Of a DNA stretch of 64,000 nt, positions 42,843-54,428 are shown in pieces. Below the pieces are notes generated by a model. It made no database searches, was not told the origin of the DNA, and saw nothing but the letters and a program-made list of their open reading frames with translations. The position numbers and the translations under genes were made by a program. Position 1 is the first letter of the stretch, and each line of letters begins with the position of its first letter. Source of the DNA: Paragyromitra xinjiangensis (lineage: Eukaryota; Ascomycota; Pezizomycetes; Pezizales; Discinaceae); the NCBI GenBank assembly GCA_038503065.1, contig JBCAMK010000012.1, forward strand, positions 806,001-870,000. The letters are read 5' to 3'.

Positions 42843-45800
42843 CTAGCCGTTCTCTCTTTCTCCTTCGCTCTCTTCCTCTTCGTCGTTGTAGAGGTATATT
42901 CCTTGGTGGGAGTACCTGTTGTCTTCTTGTCGTTCCAGGGTCCAATTTCTGGTAGCGATTTGGGTTGGTGTGAGGAATGTTTCAATGGTGGCAGCCAGGC
43001 CAGCATTGGTATGCATCGCAGTTCTCCATGTGAGTGGCATTGGTTTAAGGGCTGCTTTGAGTGCTTTGCGATGGGTAGGAAGTGGTTCCTGGCCACACTC
43101 TAGCAGTAGGTGTTGTGGTGTTTGGTTATTGAAGCCACACTTGCATTTGGTGTCTTCAATGTTGTTGGTAGGGATTCTGGCGAGGTAGGATTTGGTGTAT
43201 CCATGTCCGGTTCTCATTTGAGTGATGGTGGAGGCTGTTCTTCTGGGGATGTTTCCCCTCAGCGGGGCATTTGGTTTCAGTGCTGGTTGTCCGTAGTAGC
43301 TGCGGCCTTTCTTTGCCTGCTTCCATTTGGCTTTCCATGTTGTCAGGGAATGTTCCTTGATGTTTCTCTTGAGGTACGTGATGGAGGTGAGGACATCTGA
43401 TTCTATCCTGGTTCCTTGGGCTCCTATCTTGGCGAGCTTATCAGCTAGCTCGTTGCCGGCAACGTTGACATGTCCTGGTACCCAATAAACATGGGTTTTG
43501 ATGCCACTGTCTTCGAGTTGAAGCAAGTTGTTGCGGGCTTCAATGACCAGGTGTTGGCCTGGCATAGGGAGGGGTGTTGTCATTCGTTGTACTGCTGCTT
43601 GGTTATCACAGTAGATGTAGACATCGTTTGTCAGGTGAGGTGATCGCTGTACTTGTAGGATTGCATGCTTAGTGGCTTTTGCAATACCATAAAGTTCTGC
43701 GTCGAAGACTTCATTTTCTTTGCCGAGGTGGTAGGATTTGTTGACCACAGCGTGACCTCTGCGGAAACCAGCAACTCCAGCTCCTGTTTTGCCTTCCAGG
43801 AGGGAGCCATCAGTGTAGAATACTAGGCGATCAGTCCTAGTACTGTCTCCAGCTGTGTGGTTCCGATGGTTTTCTGCTGCTGCGTCTTTGTCTGCAGGGT
43901 CAATGTAGATGTCTATGGTGTTTTGGTGCCATGGTGGACATGCCAGATTGTCTACGCATTCAATCTCTGATTGTGGCTGGACCCATTTGTTGGTAGATGC
44001 CAATATCCTATGTAGTCTTGTTTCGTATTTGGGGGAGGTGGTGGTTTGGTGCCATGGAGTGTTGTTGGAGCTATCTGGGTTGTCGTTTTCCTGGGTTGAA
44101 GGCCAGGAGTCAGGGCAGAGGGAGGTGATGGGATGGGTGTTGGGTAGGGAAAGGACTCGGAGTGCATATTTCCTTTGCAGCTCGTCCAATCTGATTGGGG
44201 TAGGGAGGAGTCCTGTCTCTGCTTCCAGGGCATGGACAGGTGAGGTTCTGAAGGCTCCAGCAATCTTGCGCATTGCTTGATTTTGGACTTTCTGGATGGT
44301 GTTGCTGAGTCCAATCTGCCCGTTCCACCACACTTCAGCTCCGAAGTCACTGATGGTGGCTACACAGGTTTGGTAGAGTTGGCGGAGTGCTTTGTAACTC
44401 AGTCCTTTTTCTGTGCTTGCGAGACGGGAGATAGCCATGAAGGCTCGAAGTGCGGAGGCAGCTTTGGTCTTCACATGATGCTTGAATGTGAGTTTGCGGT
44501 CAAACCAGACACCCAGCCATCGCTGGACATCTGCAGCCTCAATCACGTTGCCATCAGGCATTGTAACTTTGGCTTCATCAGAGGTGTCAGTTGTTCGTCT
44601 GGAGTGGAAGTGAGTGAGTTCTGTCTTTGGATTGTCAAAGTACAAGGCATTTTTCTCACCCCATTCGGAGGAGGTGAGTGCCATTGCTTCCAGTGTTCGA
44701 GAGTTTTCTGCTTCAGACTTTCCTGTAACCAGAAGGCCGACATCATCAACATAGCTGGGGCAGGTGGAATCAGGATATTTTTCTTCTAGCTCGTTGAACA
44801 ACGGAGCCAGGTAGAGGAGGAAGAGGATAGGGAGGTGGGGGATCCTTGTGGGATGCCAGTTTGAATGGGTGCCATGGATTCAATTTCACCGTCAAATGCC
44901 ATGCAGGCTGTTCGATTGCTGAGGAAGGAGTCCACCCATCGGCAGATGGGAAGTGGGAGGTCCAGTTCTATCATGGTCTTGATCAGTCGTCGTTTGAATA
45001 CAAAATCATATGCACCTTTCACGTCCATACAAAGTGCAGAGAGTGTTAGGCCTTTCTTTTTGGCTGCATCGGCAAGCGTGCTGATAAGCATGCAAGCATC
45101 CACAGCTGATCTCCTTGGTCGCCCTCCAATCTGCCATCTATGGAGAAGGTGATATCTTTCTGCCATAAATGCTAATCGGGTTGCTATGATCTTTTCTGAG
45201 ACTTTGCCAAGGCAGTTGAGGAGTGATACTGGTCTGTAGGCTTTTGCTATCGTATAGTCAGGTTTATTGGCCTTTCTGATGATTGCAATTGTAGCTTCGC
45301 GCCATATGGTTGGGTGGTATCCTGCTTTCATGGTGGCTTTGTAGAAGGAATTGAACTGCGTTGGGTCGACTTGGTATGCTTTTTGAATGCATAGGAAGCC
45401 AATTCCATCAGGTCCAGGGGCTTTCTTTGGTGCTGAGGTCATGATTGCTTTCCGAATCTCATCGTTGGTGAGGTCTTTCCATGGGATCTTGTGTTTTCCT
45501 GCTGGAACAGGTTCATCAAGTTCCACTGAGGGACGGGGAGGGAATAGAGTTGCTCGGAAGAGATTTGCTTTCTCTTCAAAGGTTTTGGACTCTTGGAGGG
45601 TGGTGGGATTGTGTAGGGTGGGGGTGCGTTCATATCTGCGAGGCTTGGTGTACCTCATTGCTGTGAAGACATCTTTTCTGTGAGCTTCTTCTAGGAATGT
45701 ATTCCAGTGTTCACTTTTTGCTGTTCTGATTCGTCTGAAGTAGGATGTTCGCAGGTTTTTGAATCTTCGCCACATGGCTGGAGTCTGATCTGTTCTCCAG

Positions 45801-46846
45801 TCCCTTAGGGCTGTCTTCATATGTCTGCGTCCTTCTTTGATGTCTTCATTCCACCAAGGTTTGGCGAAGGGCGATGGTTTTCGTTTGGGCACATGGATGT
45901 TAGCAGCTGCTATCATTGAATCTCGTAGGTGTTGAGCTGCTTCGTCTAGGTTTGAATGGGTTGGGTGGGAGTGTAGGAACTCCCAGGTGTCTTTAGTAGT
46001 GATGGAGGAAAGGGTGAAAGTTTGTTGGAAGCCGTCCCAGTCCGCCTTGGCCCAATTAAATTGTTCCGTTGATGGTGGGGGGGCACATTCCAAAGAGTCG
46101 GAAGCAATTTCAAACTGAACCACTTCATGGTCGGATCCTGTTGCAAGGTCTTCCATGACTGCCCAGTTCATAATCAAGTCTGTCATCGGTGAGGAGGAGA
46201 AGGCAAGATCCAAAACGGATCTGCCAGTGCCTGTTGGGTAGTTGTAGGTATAAATGTCAGGCTCGTTAATGAGGGTGGAATTGAATTCTTCTAGTATAGC
46301 TAGAAGAGCTTCATGTCGTTTTGGTGAACGGACTCGTGAGTCCCAGAGAGGATGGTGGGCATTGAAGTCACCTGCCATGATACAGCGTTCTGGTAGCTTT
46401 AGTCCCACAAGTACACGTTCAACTGTGTATTGCGGGTGGCTGTCAGGAGATCGTTGTGATGCTGCAGGTTGTTCATTGTAGATGTTGAGGAGGGTAAAGG
46501 AAGGAATGGAGGGGGTTGACAGCTCTATGGCCTGTACATCTTCGTTATTGATGATGTCGGGCCTTGGCTGATATTTCAGGAAGAGGTTGGATTTTGATAT
46601 AAAGGTCATGGTTCGAGGGCGGTTAATACAGCTCGGAATCATTCTTGCGAATGACCCCTGAGATATTGATGTCCAGGAGTTTGGTGGTGCGTCAGGGGAA
46701 GTATCGGGCATGACAAAGGGTTCTTGAATAATAACTATATCAGCCGTTTCTGAGGCTGAGTCGAGGAGGGATAACATAACATTTTGGTTTCTTCGGCAGT
46801 TGTGTTGCATCAGGCGAATCTTGTGTGGGTTTGGTTGCACAATCAT
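42843..46846 (-). pseudogene. LINE 2 ORF2 (EN-RT-RNase H) with one frameshift
   Basis: ATG at 46846 (MIVQPNPHKIRLMQHNC). Endonuclease IIQEPFV, GDFNAHHPLWDSR and GSDHEVVQF; RT AYRPVSLLNCLGKVSEK, then IPQGSPTS where a missing C near 44830 shifts the frame; the continuation reads FNELEEKYPDSTCPSYVDDVGLLV in the next frame. RNase H: FYTDGSLLEGKTGAGVAGF, DAELYGIAKA, CDNQAAVQ and WVPGHVNVAGNELAD. C-terminal CKCGFNNQTPQHLLLEC. Ends with an acidic tail at 42843. About 1,335 codons overall. Confidence 0.9.
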
Positions 46847-48447
46847 TGTTCCACCATGATGTCTTTTTCAGTTCGGGAGAGGTCTGGGCGTGCAACACAG
46901 GATCTGTCAGTGGCTTTATGTGTGCCACCACAGTTGATTCATTTGGGAGGCATGTGGGCGCAGGAGTCAGTGGCTCTGCAAGTCCCACAGAAGTGCTTGT
47001 TGGTAGCATGGTCCTGTCCACAGTAGGCACAGGCTGGCTTGGTGGAGGGGCATCTCTGGAACTTGTGTCCAAACTTTTGACAGTTAGAACATTGGTCCCC
47101 AGGGCGCGCAGTCAAGTAGGCTCCGGTCCTGTGTCTTTGGCCGAAGATGAGGATTCCGTTTTTGATCAGTTTGTTGTACATGCTTTTGCTGGTGATGGCA
47201 ATCATCACCGAGCTGTGGGACTTTCCGTTTCTCTTGTCGGGGTGGGTCATGTAGCGAGGAGGTGCTGCCAGTTTGAGATCACTGTTTTGGTATTCCAGTT
47301 CGTTTTGCAGGTCGCTCATGCCGGTACGATTGTCAGGGTATTCCATGATTGGGACTCCGTGGATGGCAACCTTGTGCCAGGATTCCTGTTTGGAGAGAAA
47401 GAGAGCTTTCTCATCGCTTTCCTTCACAACTTTCTCAATGGTGGCCTTGTGCAGGTCAAAGTCAGTGCTGGTGAATCCATTGCGAGTGTAGAGCAGGAGA
47501 TTTGCTTTCAGGTTCCAGGAGATTCCTGAGATCTGGAGGCTTTCTGGTGCTTTGGCAGTCAGGAGTTCTTTGTTGATGGTGTTGCGCAGGACAAGGAGAT
47601 TGAGGTTTTCTTCTTTCTGATCACCACTGCGTTGGACAATCATGTTCTTGGTGAGTTCTGGGGTTGGGGTTGTGGGGGTGTCAGTGTTGGCCTTCGCAGG
47701 CTTTCCATCTTTCGCCACAGTGGCCCAAGTCTTTGGTGCAGGAGGTGGAGGAGGGGGAGGAGGTGCTGGCACGTTTTCAGTTGCCTTTCCCTTTCCCTTG
47801 TTCTTCTTGGGTTGTTGGGGAGCGGTGGGGATTGTTGTTGCTGTGATTGCTGGTACGACAGGGGTTGCTTTCAGGGTGCGGTGGATTGAATCCACTTTCC
47901 CGATCACAGTGTGGCTCATGGAGCCCAGGGAGGTTGAGATTTGGGTGGTGAGGTTGCTAACCATCATCTTGAGCTCAGCGATTTCCTTGTTCAGGTGTTC
48001 ATTCTGTGCCATGAGGTGCTGGTTGACATTGTTTTGACTCATTGGGAGTGCAAAGTAGCTGGGAGTGCGTTTGGGAGGGGGAGCAGATTGCTGTTGGTTG
48101 CCAAAGGTTCTCTTTGACAGGCCAGCTGCGGATCTGGTCCTGGTCATTGGTTCTGGCTCGTAGGTGAGGTCAATTCCTCCCAAAGTGTTTCTAAATGATA
48201 GAGGATGTGTGGGGGAGTTGCCAGCTGAGGAGAAGAATGGTGGTGGGAGTGTAATCTTGCGAGCAAATGGTGCCGGGAGAGGTTTGGTGGTGGAGGAAAT
48301 AGGGTCGCTGCTCATGATGTCTGGAGCATGCTGGCTGACGTTCAAGAATCGGTTGGTGGCCGTCATGGTAGGGCTGGAGGGAGGTGAAGATGGAGGTACG
48401 ACAGGAAGTTCCGTGTCGTCTTGCATTTCATCCCCGTGGGCCGACAT
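46843..48447 (-). pseudogene. LINE 2 ORF1 with a premature TGA near its end
   Basis: ATG at 48447 (MSAHGDEMQ). About 534 codons to TGA at 46845-46843, which overlaps the ORF2 ATG as ATGA. An internal TGA at 46941-46939 interrupts between HMPPK and INCGGTHKATDRSC. Ser/Pro-rich N-terminus, coiled coil NEHLNKEIAELKMMVSNL, poly-Pro run, RRM-like middle, knuckles CSNCQKFGHKFQRC and CAYCGQDHATNKHFC, and a third cluster after the stop. Since downstream codons remain ORF1-like, the TGA is recent; CGA to TGA is likely. Confidence 0.85.
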
Positions 48448-48981
48448 GGTTCCGGAAATTTTCGGAAATTTTCGTGTAACAGAAACTAAAAATAAATTGC
48501 CGAGACAAAAGTTGATTGGACGTTGAAGACCGGAGGCTGATTGGGTTCCACCGATGGAATGTTCCAGAAGGTAGCAGGTGATGTGCTGTCAGTCAGAATT
48601 GCAATATTCCGAGATTTCAGGCGATTTTCGGCGATAAAATGAGTACTACTCGGGCGCCTGTGGGCCGATTTGGCTGAAACTAAAAATCCTGGGCCGTAGT
48701 ATGTAGGCGGCGTGGATGTGCAAGTTTCAAGTCAATCGGACAAGAACTGGTTGACTGGCGACGATTTTGAGGGGGGGCTTGGCGGGTTTTTTGGTGGGGT
48801 GAGCCCCAAAGAGGGGAAATGAAGGGGAAAATCACAACAACTTCTGCAATAGAAGAGATGGATTTCCCAGGAGGTGTAGAAGGGGGTAAAAGGGGGCGCT
48901 GATTCCGAATATGAAGTCGGTTTGATGATATCTCTGTTGGTTGTGGAGTTATTTTCGAAAATTCGTCCTGGTAGAATGGTT
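48448..48981 (-). other. 5' UTR of LINE 2
   Basis: No coding frame. Contains pieces related to the monomers of the ORF1-only elements: CACAACAACTTCTGCAA (near 48833), GCTGATTCCGAAT (near 48899) and GTCAATCGGAC (near 48733), more diverged than between the two ORF1-only copies. Probably holds the internal promoter. Confidence 0.5.
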
Positions 48982-51900
48982 ATCTGCATTGGTGAGTTCT
49001 GTGCGCAGCAGAGATATGGCTCTTGCCAGGGATCTTCTTAGGAAGCGGGTGGTTTGTGGCGGATGTAAAGAAACTAGCGAGGCGGTTTGTGATTGCCATT
49101 CATCTAGGGCGTTGAGTTTAGGTTGAAGGGTGAGCCAGCCTAGAGTGGTGACTGTGTGACGGCAGGTGGGAAGGTTTGCACCCATCTTTGCTTGATTGTC
49201 TGCCATCTCGTTGCCTGGAATCCCCATGTGAGATGGGGTCCAGAGTCCGTAGACGTCGCATTGGAGGTTGTGGAGCGTTTGAATGTGATTTAGCGCCGCG
49301 GAAAGAAATTGTCTATTCGAGGTGGAGTGACCTGAAAGTGCCAAAAGTGCGTTCTGATTATCGACGCATAGATAAACTGGAAGGGGTGAAGTAACGAGTT
49401 TTTGCAAGAGGAAAAATAAGGCTTCTTGTATGCCATGTATCTCGGCATCCTCATTTTCACAATATGGGCCGAGGCAGCAAGAGCCTGTGTAGGAAGAGAT
49501 GGAGATGCCATTTTGGTAGCGAAGGATGTTCCATCCTGCGGCAGTAATGCCATTTTCTTGTTTTGAGCCGTCGGAATATAATAGCCATGCTCCTTGTAAG
49601 GATTGGAGCCAATCTAAATGGGTGAGGGAAGCAGATTGTTTTGTGCCTGAAATGTGAATATTTTTAATTGACAGGAAGGGGGAAGTGGGTAGCTTTAAAT
49701 TTTCCAGTGGAGAGTCAGGGATGAGGTTCGCAAGGAGGGAACCAATGCGTTGGATACCTGTGCCTTGCGTTGTTGAAGGGTGTAAATTTGCTAAGAGGAG
49801 AGTGTGTAGGGGGTTTTGTGGATTCCTCAGCACCCGAATGCCATATTGTTGGGAACGAGGATTGAGAAGGAGATGTAATGGGAGAAGGCCCGCTTCGGGG
49901 AGGAGTTTGCTTATTGGAGTCCAGCGGGAAAGGCCTGTAATTAGGCGTGCGAGTCGATGATAAGCGGGACTGAGGCGATCAAAGATCGTCTGGCTGCCAG
50001 TCCACCAGACTTCGGCCCCGTAGAGGGCACCAGGAAGAGAAATTGAATTTGCCAATTGATGAATGAGGTTGGGAGTTGGTCCTTTATTTCGAACTAATTT
50101 TCGGATTAGTTCCGTGGTGTGACGGAGGGAAGTTGCTACTTTGGCTGCATGTTTGTGGAAGAGTAGGTGCTGATCAACGATTATGCCTAAGGTTTTGATG
50201 TGTGTTGTTGGATGCACGAGATTTCCTTGGATGTTGATGGGGGTGTTTAGTCCCGCCTGTTGCAATTTGGCTTGGACCGGGATTATGTGCATAAGTTCGG
50301 TCTTGGGAGGGGAGAAGGTAATATTGAGGTGGGTGGCCCTGTTCGTTTTAATTGTGAACCTCTCCTCTAACCTTTTAATTGCAAAGGGGCGAGTGCGTGC
50401 GTTTTGCAGCATTGTGTCATCGTCAATGTAGATGGTGGAGAGTTCAGTGTCACTCTGTTGCGAAAGAGGAGAATCTAAAGCGCTTGCATATATTGTGAAG
50501 GCTATGGAAGATATGGGAGAGCCTTGTGGGAGGCCTGTTTTTAAGGTCTTGATAGGGCCCATTTCGCCATTGATCCGAAAGGCGATGGAGCGGTTGGAAG
50601 TGAAGGAAGTGAACCAATGTATACACCAGTTTGGAAAAGTATAATGTTTGAGGATGTCTAAAAATCTAGAATAGGAAACGCAATTGAAGGCGCCTTCTAT
50701 GTCCGTGGCGAGTAGAGTAGGACGAAGGGGTTGGCCATGTTTGACTTGAAATTTATGTGGAATTGCGAGTTGGTTGCGTGCGTTGGATAGTAATAGCAGG
50801 AGAGAATCAGAGGCAGAAATGCCTGATCTAGCTCCTGTGTGATGGTTCTGAAGAGCTCCATTTAAGGAGGCTATTCGTTCGAGTCGTTTCGCCATGAGCT
50901 TTTCAAGGAGTTTGCCCAGGCATGATAGGAGGGACACCGGCCGGTAGCTTTTGGCCTGGGTGTAATTAGGTTTGTTGGCTTTGGGTATGGGAACACAGTG
51001 GGCTAGTTTCCATTCCTCTGGCATGATGCCATGGGTGAGAAGCGCTGTGAAGAGTAGGGTGAGAAGTTCTGGTCTGGCTTGGTGGAGTTCTCTAAGTGAG
51101 AGATAGTTTATTCCATCCGGTTCTACTGCAGTCGAAAGATTGGCTTTTTGAAGTAATTTCTCAATTTCGCTTGCCGAGATGTCCAACGGGACACCATGGG
51201 TGTTTGTTTTGGGAGGAGGTAGAAAATTTGGTGGGAAAGGGGGAGGATCAAATGTTTTAGGTGGAAAGAAGGTGGAATGAAAAATTTGGGCAATGCTGGT
51301 GGTGGTGGTTTGACCTTCGATGTTGTGTAGAGTGGGTTTGTTTCTTGCTTGGGAGCCTTTGACGAGGTTGTAGGCTGAACTTACAGTTGTGTTTTGAAGG
51401 GAAGTGTGCCAGTGGTTCCATTGAGCAAGTTTGATTTCCTGTTTCCACAGGGAACGAAGGGAATTGGCTCGGCTCCTCCAATGCGAGGGAGCGTTAGGCT
51501 TCCTTGATTGTCTGAGTAGCCATGCTAGTTTGCGCTTGATGTTGGTGAGGGTGGGTGTCCACCAGTTCTTGGTGTGGGTTTTTGGCTGGGACATGGGGAC
51601 TGCGGTGTGAATGGCTTGTTGAAGGCATTTTGTGATTGAATTGAGTGATGAAAGCGTGTTTTCGGGTGTGCCAAAGTGAAGGGGTATGATGGCGTCTTGG
51701 ACAGATTTGTGGAAGGCAGGCCAGTCTGTTTTGGAAAAGAGGGGCCGTGATATATATGAAGGAGGTTGTAGGTTGATGATGGTCTGAGTGAGGAGGTGAT
51801 CGGAATTGTGTTGGTTATATACTAGAGCCACCCAGTGTCCTAGGTGGGCGTCTAGCCCCCTGGCAAAGGTGAGATCTATTGCTGTGGGGGAAGAGCCGTT

Positions 51901-52476
51901 TCTAGGGAAGTGGGTCAGAGTGCCTGGCTTGTTGAGGAGGGAGAAGTGATTGTCTTCAAGAAAGTCAATGAGGCGTGTGGTTATATTATTGTATTTGGGA
52001 AAAAGGTGCTGATATGAATCTGCTTTGGGTCCGTACCACCAGGGGTGGTGAAGGTTGAAGTCCCCGGTGAGGATGGTATTGCGATGGAAGGAGTGAGTGA
52101 GGATTGGAAGGTGTAGATCTTTCGTGGGCTGCAGGTAAAGGTTGCATAGATCTATGGTTGTGAAATTAAGGGTGCAGCGGGTTGTGATGACGTTCGAATT
52201 TGGTTGCATAGTGACTAGGGTTTTGATGCCCAAGTGTTTGCGAACGTAGGTTACTACTTTAGGAGGAGAATTTGTGTTCCAAGGAAAGAAAGCATCAAAC
52301 TGATGTGCAAACGGGGGAAAATTATTGTGGTCTAACCAAGGTTCTTGTAACAGTAGGAAAATTATAGAAGGATTGTTGTTCGCGTCTAAGATTGCTGAAA
52401 GGGTGGAGGCTTGCCCTTTGGCGCAGTTCAGTTGCTGTGCCAGGGTTACGCCGGGTGCATTGGATTGTGGATTCAT
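48982..52476 (-). pseudogene. LINE B ORF2, N-terminal 93% (EN-RT-RNase H)
   Basis: MNPQSNAPG start at 52476. Endonuclease LLQEPWLDHNN, GDFNLHHPWW and NSDHLLTQT; RT SYRPVSLLSCLGKLLEK, PQGSPISSIAF and YIDDDTMLQ; RNase H YSDGSKQENGITAAGWN, NEDAEIHGIQEAL, CVDNQNALL and WTPSHMGIPGNEMAD. It has AVEPDGIN where relatives have AVGPDGIN. The frame runs to LTNAD, where LINE 2 is inserted; codons beyond that point (to 48949) come from LINE 2. The C-terminus continues at 42406. Confidence 0.9.
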
Positions 52477-53882
52477 TAAACGGTGGGGGTTTCTTTATTG
52501 GTTGAGCGGATGTTGGCAATGATCTTAGCGTAGTGAGTGCAGGAATTGCGCTCAAATGCTTTGTGGGACTGGTTGCAGTTAACACACCGGATCGGGGGGT
52601 GAGAGCATTTTGTGCCCATGGGGCAGTTGGGGGTGCTACATGGGTGTTTGGAAGTTTCGTGAAGTTCAGCGCAAATGGCACAGACAGAGTCCTTTTTGCA
52701 GGTCTGCTGATGGTGTCCATAGGCCTGGCATTTGTGACATTGGGTGGTAGGAGTGACCGAAAAGTATTCTTGGATTCGGCACATCGCGTTGAAGAGGGGA
52801 ATTTGGGAGAAACCAAGGGTTTTGGAGGTGAATTTCTGTGGGAGGGCGATGACGACTGCGGAATGGGTTTTCTTGGTCCTGGCCTCTGGGGTGGTTAGCC
52901 ATCTGGGGACCTGGGCAAGAACGATGGTCGGGATTGCTGTGGTGAGAGCCTCAGTGACGTTCTCCATGGTTACAATGGTGGGGATGTTGTGAATGATGAA
53001 TTTTGACCAACAGGAGTTGGGGCGTGCTTCGGTAATGGGTACTTTGAGGAGGTTGCAGGCTGCCTCAATTTCCTTGGAAAAGGCAGAGCAGATTTGCTCT
53101 GCGGATTCGTCGGGTCTGGTGGTGAGGACAAGGTTTTGTCTTGCTGTTTTCGTGCAAATGAGGAGGGAGGTGTTGCGAGGGGCGAGTTCTTTGTTGATTG
53201 CAGTGAGGATTGCGCCGTTGGTGAGTATTTCAGGGATGTCCCCAGAGGTTTCTACGATGATTTGGCGATTGATGGTGGTGAATTGGGGTTGGAAGAGTTT
53301 GGGGGCGGGTGTTTTCTTCTTGCGTCCATTGCTTTTGGTCTGTGGTGCCGCAGGCTTCTGGGCTGCTTGGGCATAAGTGATGGGCTTGCCGTTGTTGACA
53401 AGAGGGACGTCGCGTGCTGGGGGAGGATTGGTGTGGGTGTTGGAGGTTTGGGGAGAGGGGGCGGTTCCGAGTCTCTTGTCCATTTTGTGTAGGAGAGAGG
53501 ACATGCCATTCATCGCAGTGGAGAGAGAAGCAACCATTTTCTGAAGGTGTTGGGTCTCTTTTTTGAGTGCGTCGATGTTGTCCCTTTGATCAGAGACTTT
53601 CTGGAGGAGGAATTGGTTGTCTTCAACCATTTTTGCATCGATGCGGGCGAAGCTGCTTTTCATAAGCCAGGACTGGTACTGGCCACAGTCTTCTCCAGAT
53701 GAGAGTTCAGGCATGTAATCCTCAGAGGAGTCGAAGTCCTTGAGCCAGTTGGGGGTGGAGTCACCTGGGACTTCTCCCATGTGCTCCTCGTCAATATATT
53801 GGGAGTCGGTGGTGAGGGCAGCTGGGCCTGCGGTAGCAGGGTCAGCGAACATGGAGAGGCCAGTGGATCCTGGAAGGGACAT
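52476..53882 (-). CDS. LINE B ORF1 (RNA-binding protein with zinc knuckles)
   Basis: Starts at MSLPGSTG (ATG at 53882); the upstream extension to 54149 begins with TTG and would lie in the 5' UTR. About 468 residues. Coiled coil KDNIDALKKETQHLQKMV-like (near 53550), PITYAQAAQKP, RRM-like region from INRQIIVETSGDIP to HNIPTIVTM, then knuckles CHKCQAYGHHQQTC, CAICAELHETSKHPC and CVNCNQSHKAFERNSC. The stop forms TAATG with the ORF2 start. Open and highly similar to LINE C ORF1. Confidence 0.85.
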   Translation of the reverse strand: MSLPGSTGLSMFADPATAGPAALTTDSQYIDEEHMGEVPGDSTPNWLKDFDSSEDYMPELSSGEDCGQYQSWLMKSSFARIDAKMVEDNQFLLQKVSDQRDNIDALKKETQHLQKMVASLSTAMNGMSSLLHKMDKRLGTAPSPQTSNTHTNPPPARDVPLVNNGKPITYAQAAQKPAAPQTKSNGRKKKTPAPKLFQPQFTTINRQIIVETSGDIPEILTNGAILTAINKELAPRNTSLLICTKTARQNLVLTTRPDESAEQICSAFSKEIEAACNLLKVPITEARPNSCWSKFIIHNIPTIVTMENVTEALTTAIPTIVLAQVPRWLTTPEARTKKTHSAVVIALPQKFTSKTLGFSQIPLFNAMCRIQEYFSVTPTTQCHKCQAYGHHQQTCKKDSVCAICAELHETSKHPCSTPNCPMGTKCSHPPIRCVNCNQSHKAFERNSCTHYAKIIANIRSTNKETPTV

Positions 53883-54200
53883 CTTGGTGGGTGAACCGGA
53901 GCGAGCTGGAGCAGGTGAGGGGTTTGAAAGTTCTCTTTTACGGCCGATGATGGGGAGGGTGAAGCTGGGGCCAAGGCCTACAAGCTTCACAGGGGATGGG
54001 GATGGGGTTCTGGAATGCCTCGGTGGAGTTTGAGGAGAATCCAGTGTGTTCTGGGGCAATGCGCCCGTGCTTTGTGAAAGCGGGGTAAGGGTGGTGATGA
54101 ATGAAGTGCGAGAGTTAAAGACTTTTGTGTGTGTATAACGCCGTTGCAACGTAGATTTTGGTGTTTTGCAGGGATCTTTTTAGTCGCGAGGACGGTGTTG

Positions 54201-54428
54201 TTTTTTTTTTTGAATCGATTTAGATTGACTAACTACCTACTAGCTATTCAAAATGGCGCGGTATACAAAAATACATGGCCTCATCCACCGCCAGCCTCCA
54301 AACATCCCCGTGAAATACTAAAAGAAAATACAAAACCAATACACAATAAATAACGAAACGAAAATTTTTTTATAACTGCGAAAACCCTCTGGATACAAAA
54401 GAAAAACTTCCTCCGCCCAGATGACCAG
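54201..54428 (-). other. 3' UTR and poly(A) of LINE C
   Basis: Same end as LINE B (AATCGATTTAGATTGA beside the A run on the minus strand). Noncoding. Confidence 0.8.

Larger units (their letters stand above)
42421..48981 (-). mobile_element. LINE 2: autonomous family-2 LINE inserted in LINE B
   Basis: Flanked by the 14-bp duplication ATCTGCATTGGTGA (42407-42420 and 48982-48995), which fixes both ends. On the minus strand: 5' UTR of about 530 bp (48981-48448), ORF1, ORF2 overlapping as ATGA, 3' UTR and an (AAAT)n-type tail. Nearly intact, with one stop in ORF1 and one single-base deletion in ORF2. It is the best candidate parent type for the ORF1-only elements. Confidence 0.95.
41898..54194 (-). 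mobile_element. LINE B: full-length family-1 LINE in Gypsy 2, split by LINE 2
   Basis: Read on the minus strand: 5' end at 54194, ORF1, ORF2 up to 48982, then LINE 2 (42421-48981), then the ORF2 end and 3' UTR down to a poly(A) at 41919-41898. GTGTTG occurs at 41892-41897 (Gypsy chromodomain side) and 54195-54200, a 6-bp target duplication. The next LINE abuts the second copy. Confidence 0.9.

Noticed and set aside
46740..47529. Frames opposite and beside the LINE 2 ORF1 end
   Set aside because: Shadows of ORF1 in other frames; the real frame continues after the TGA at 46939.
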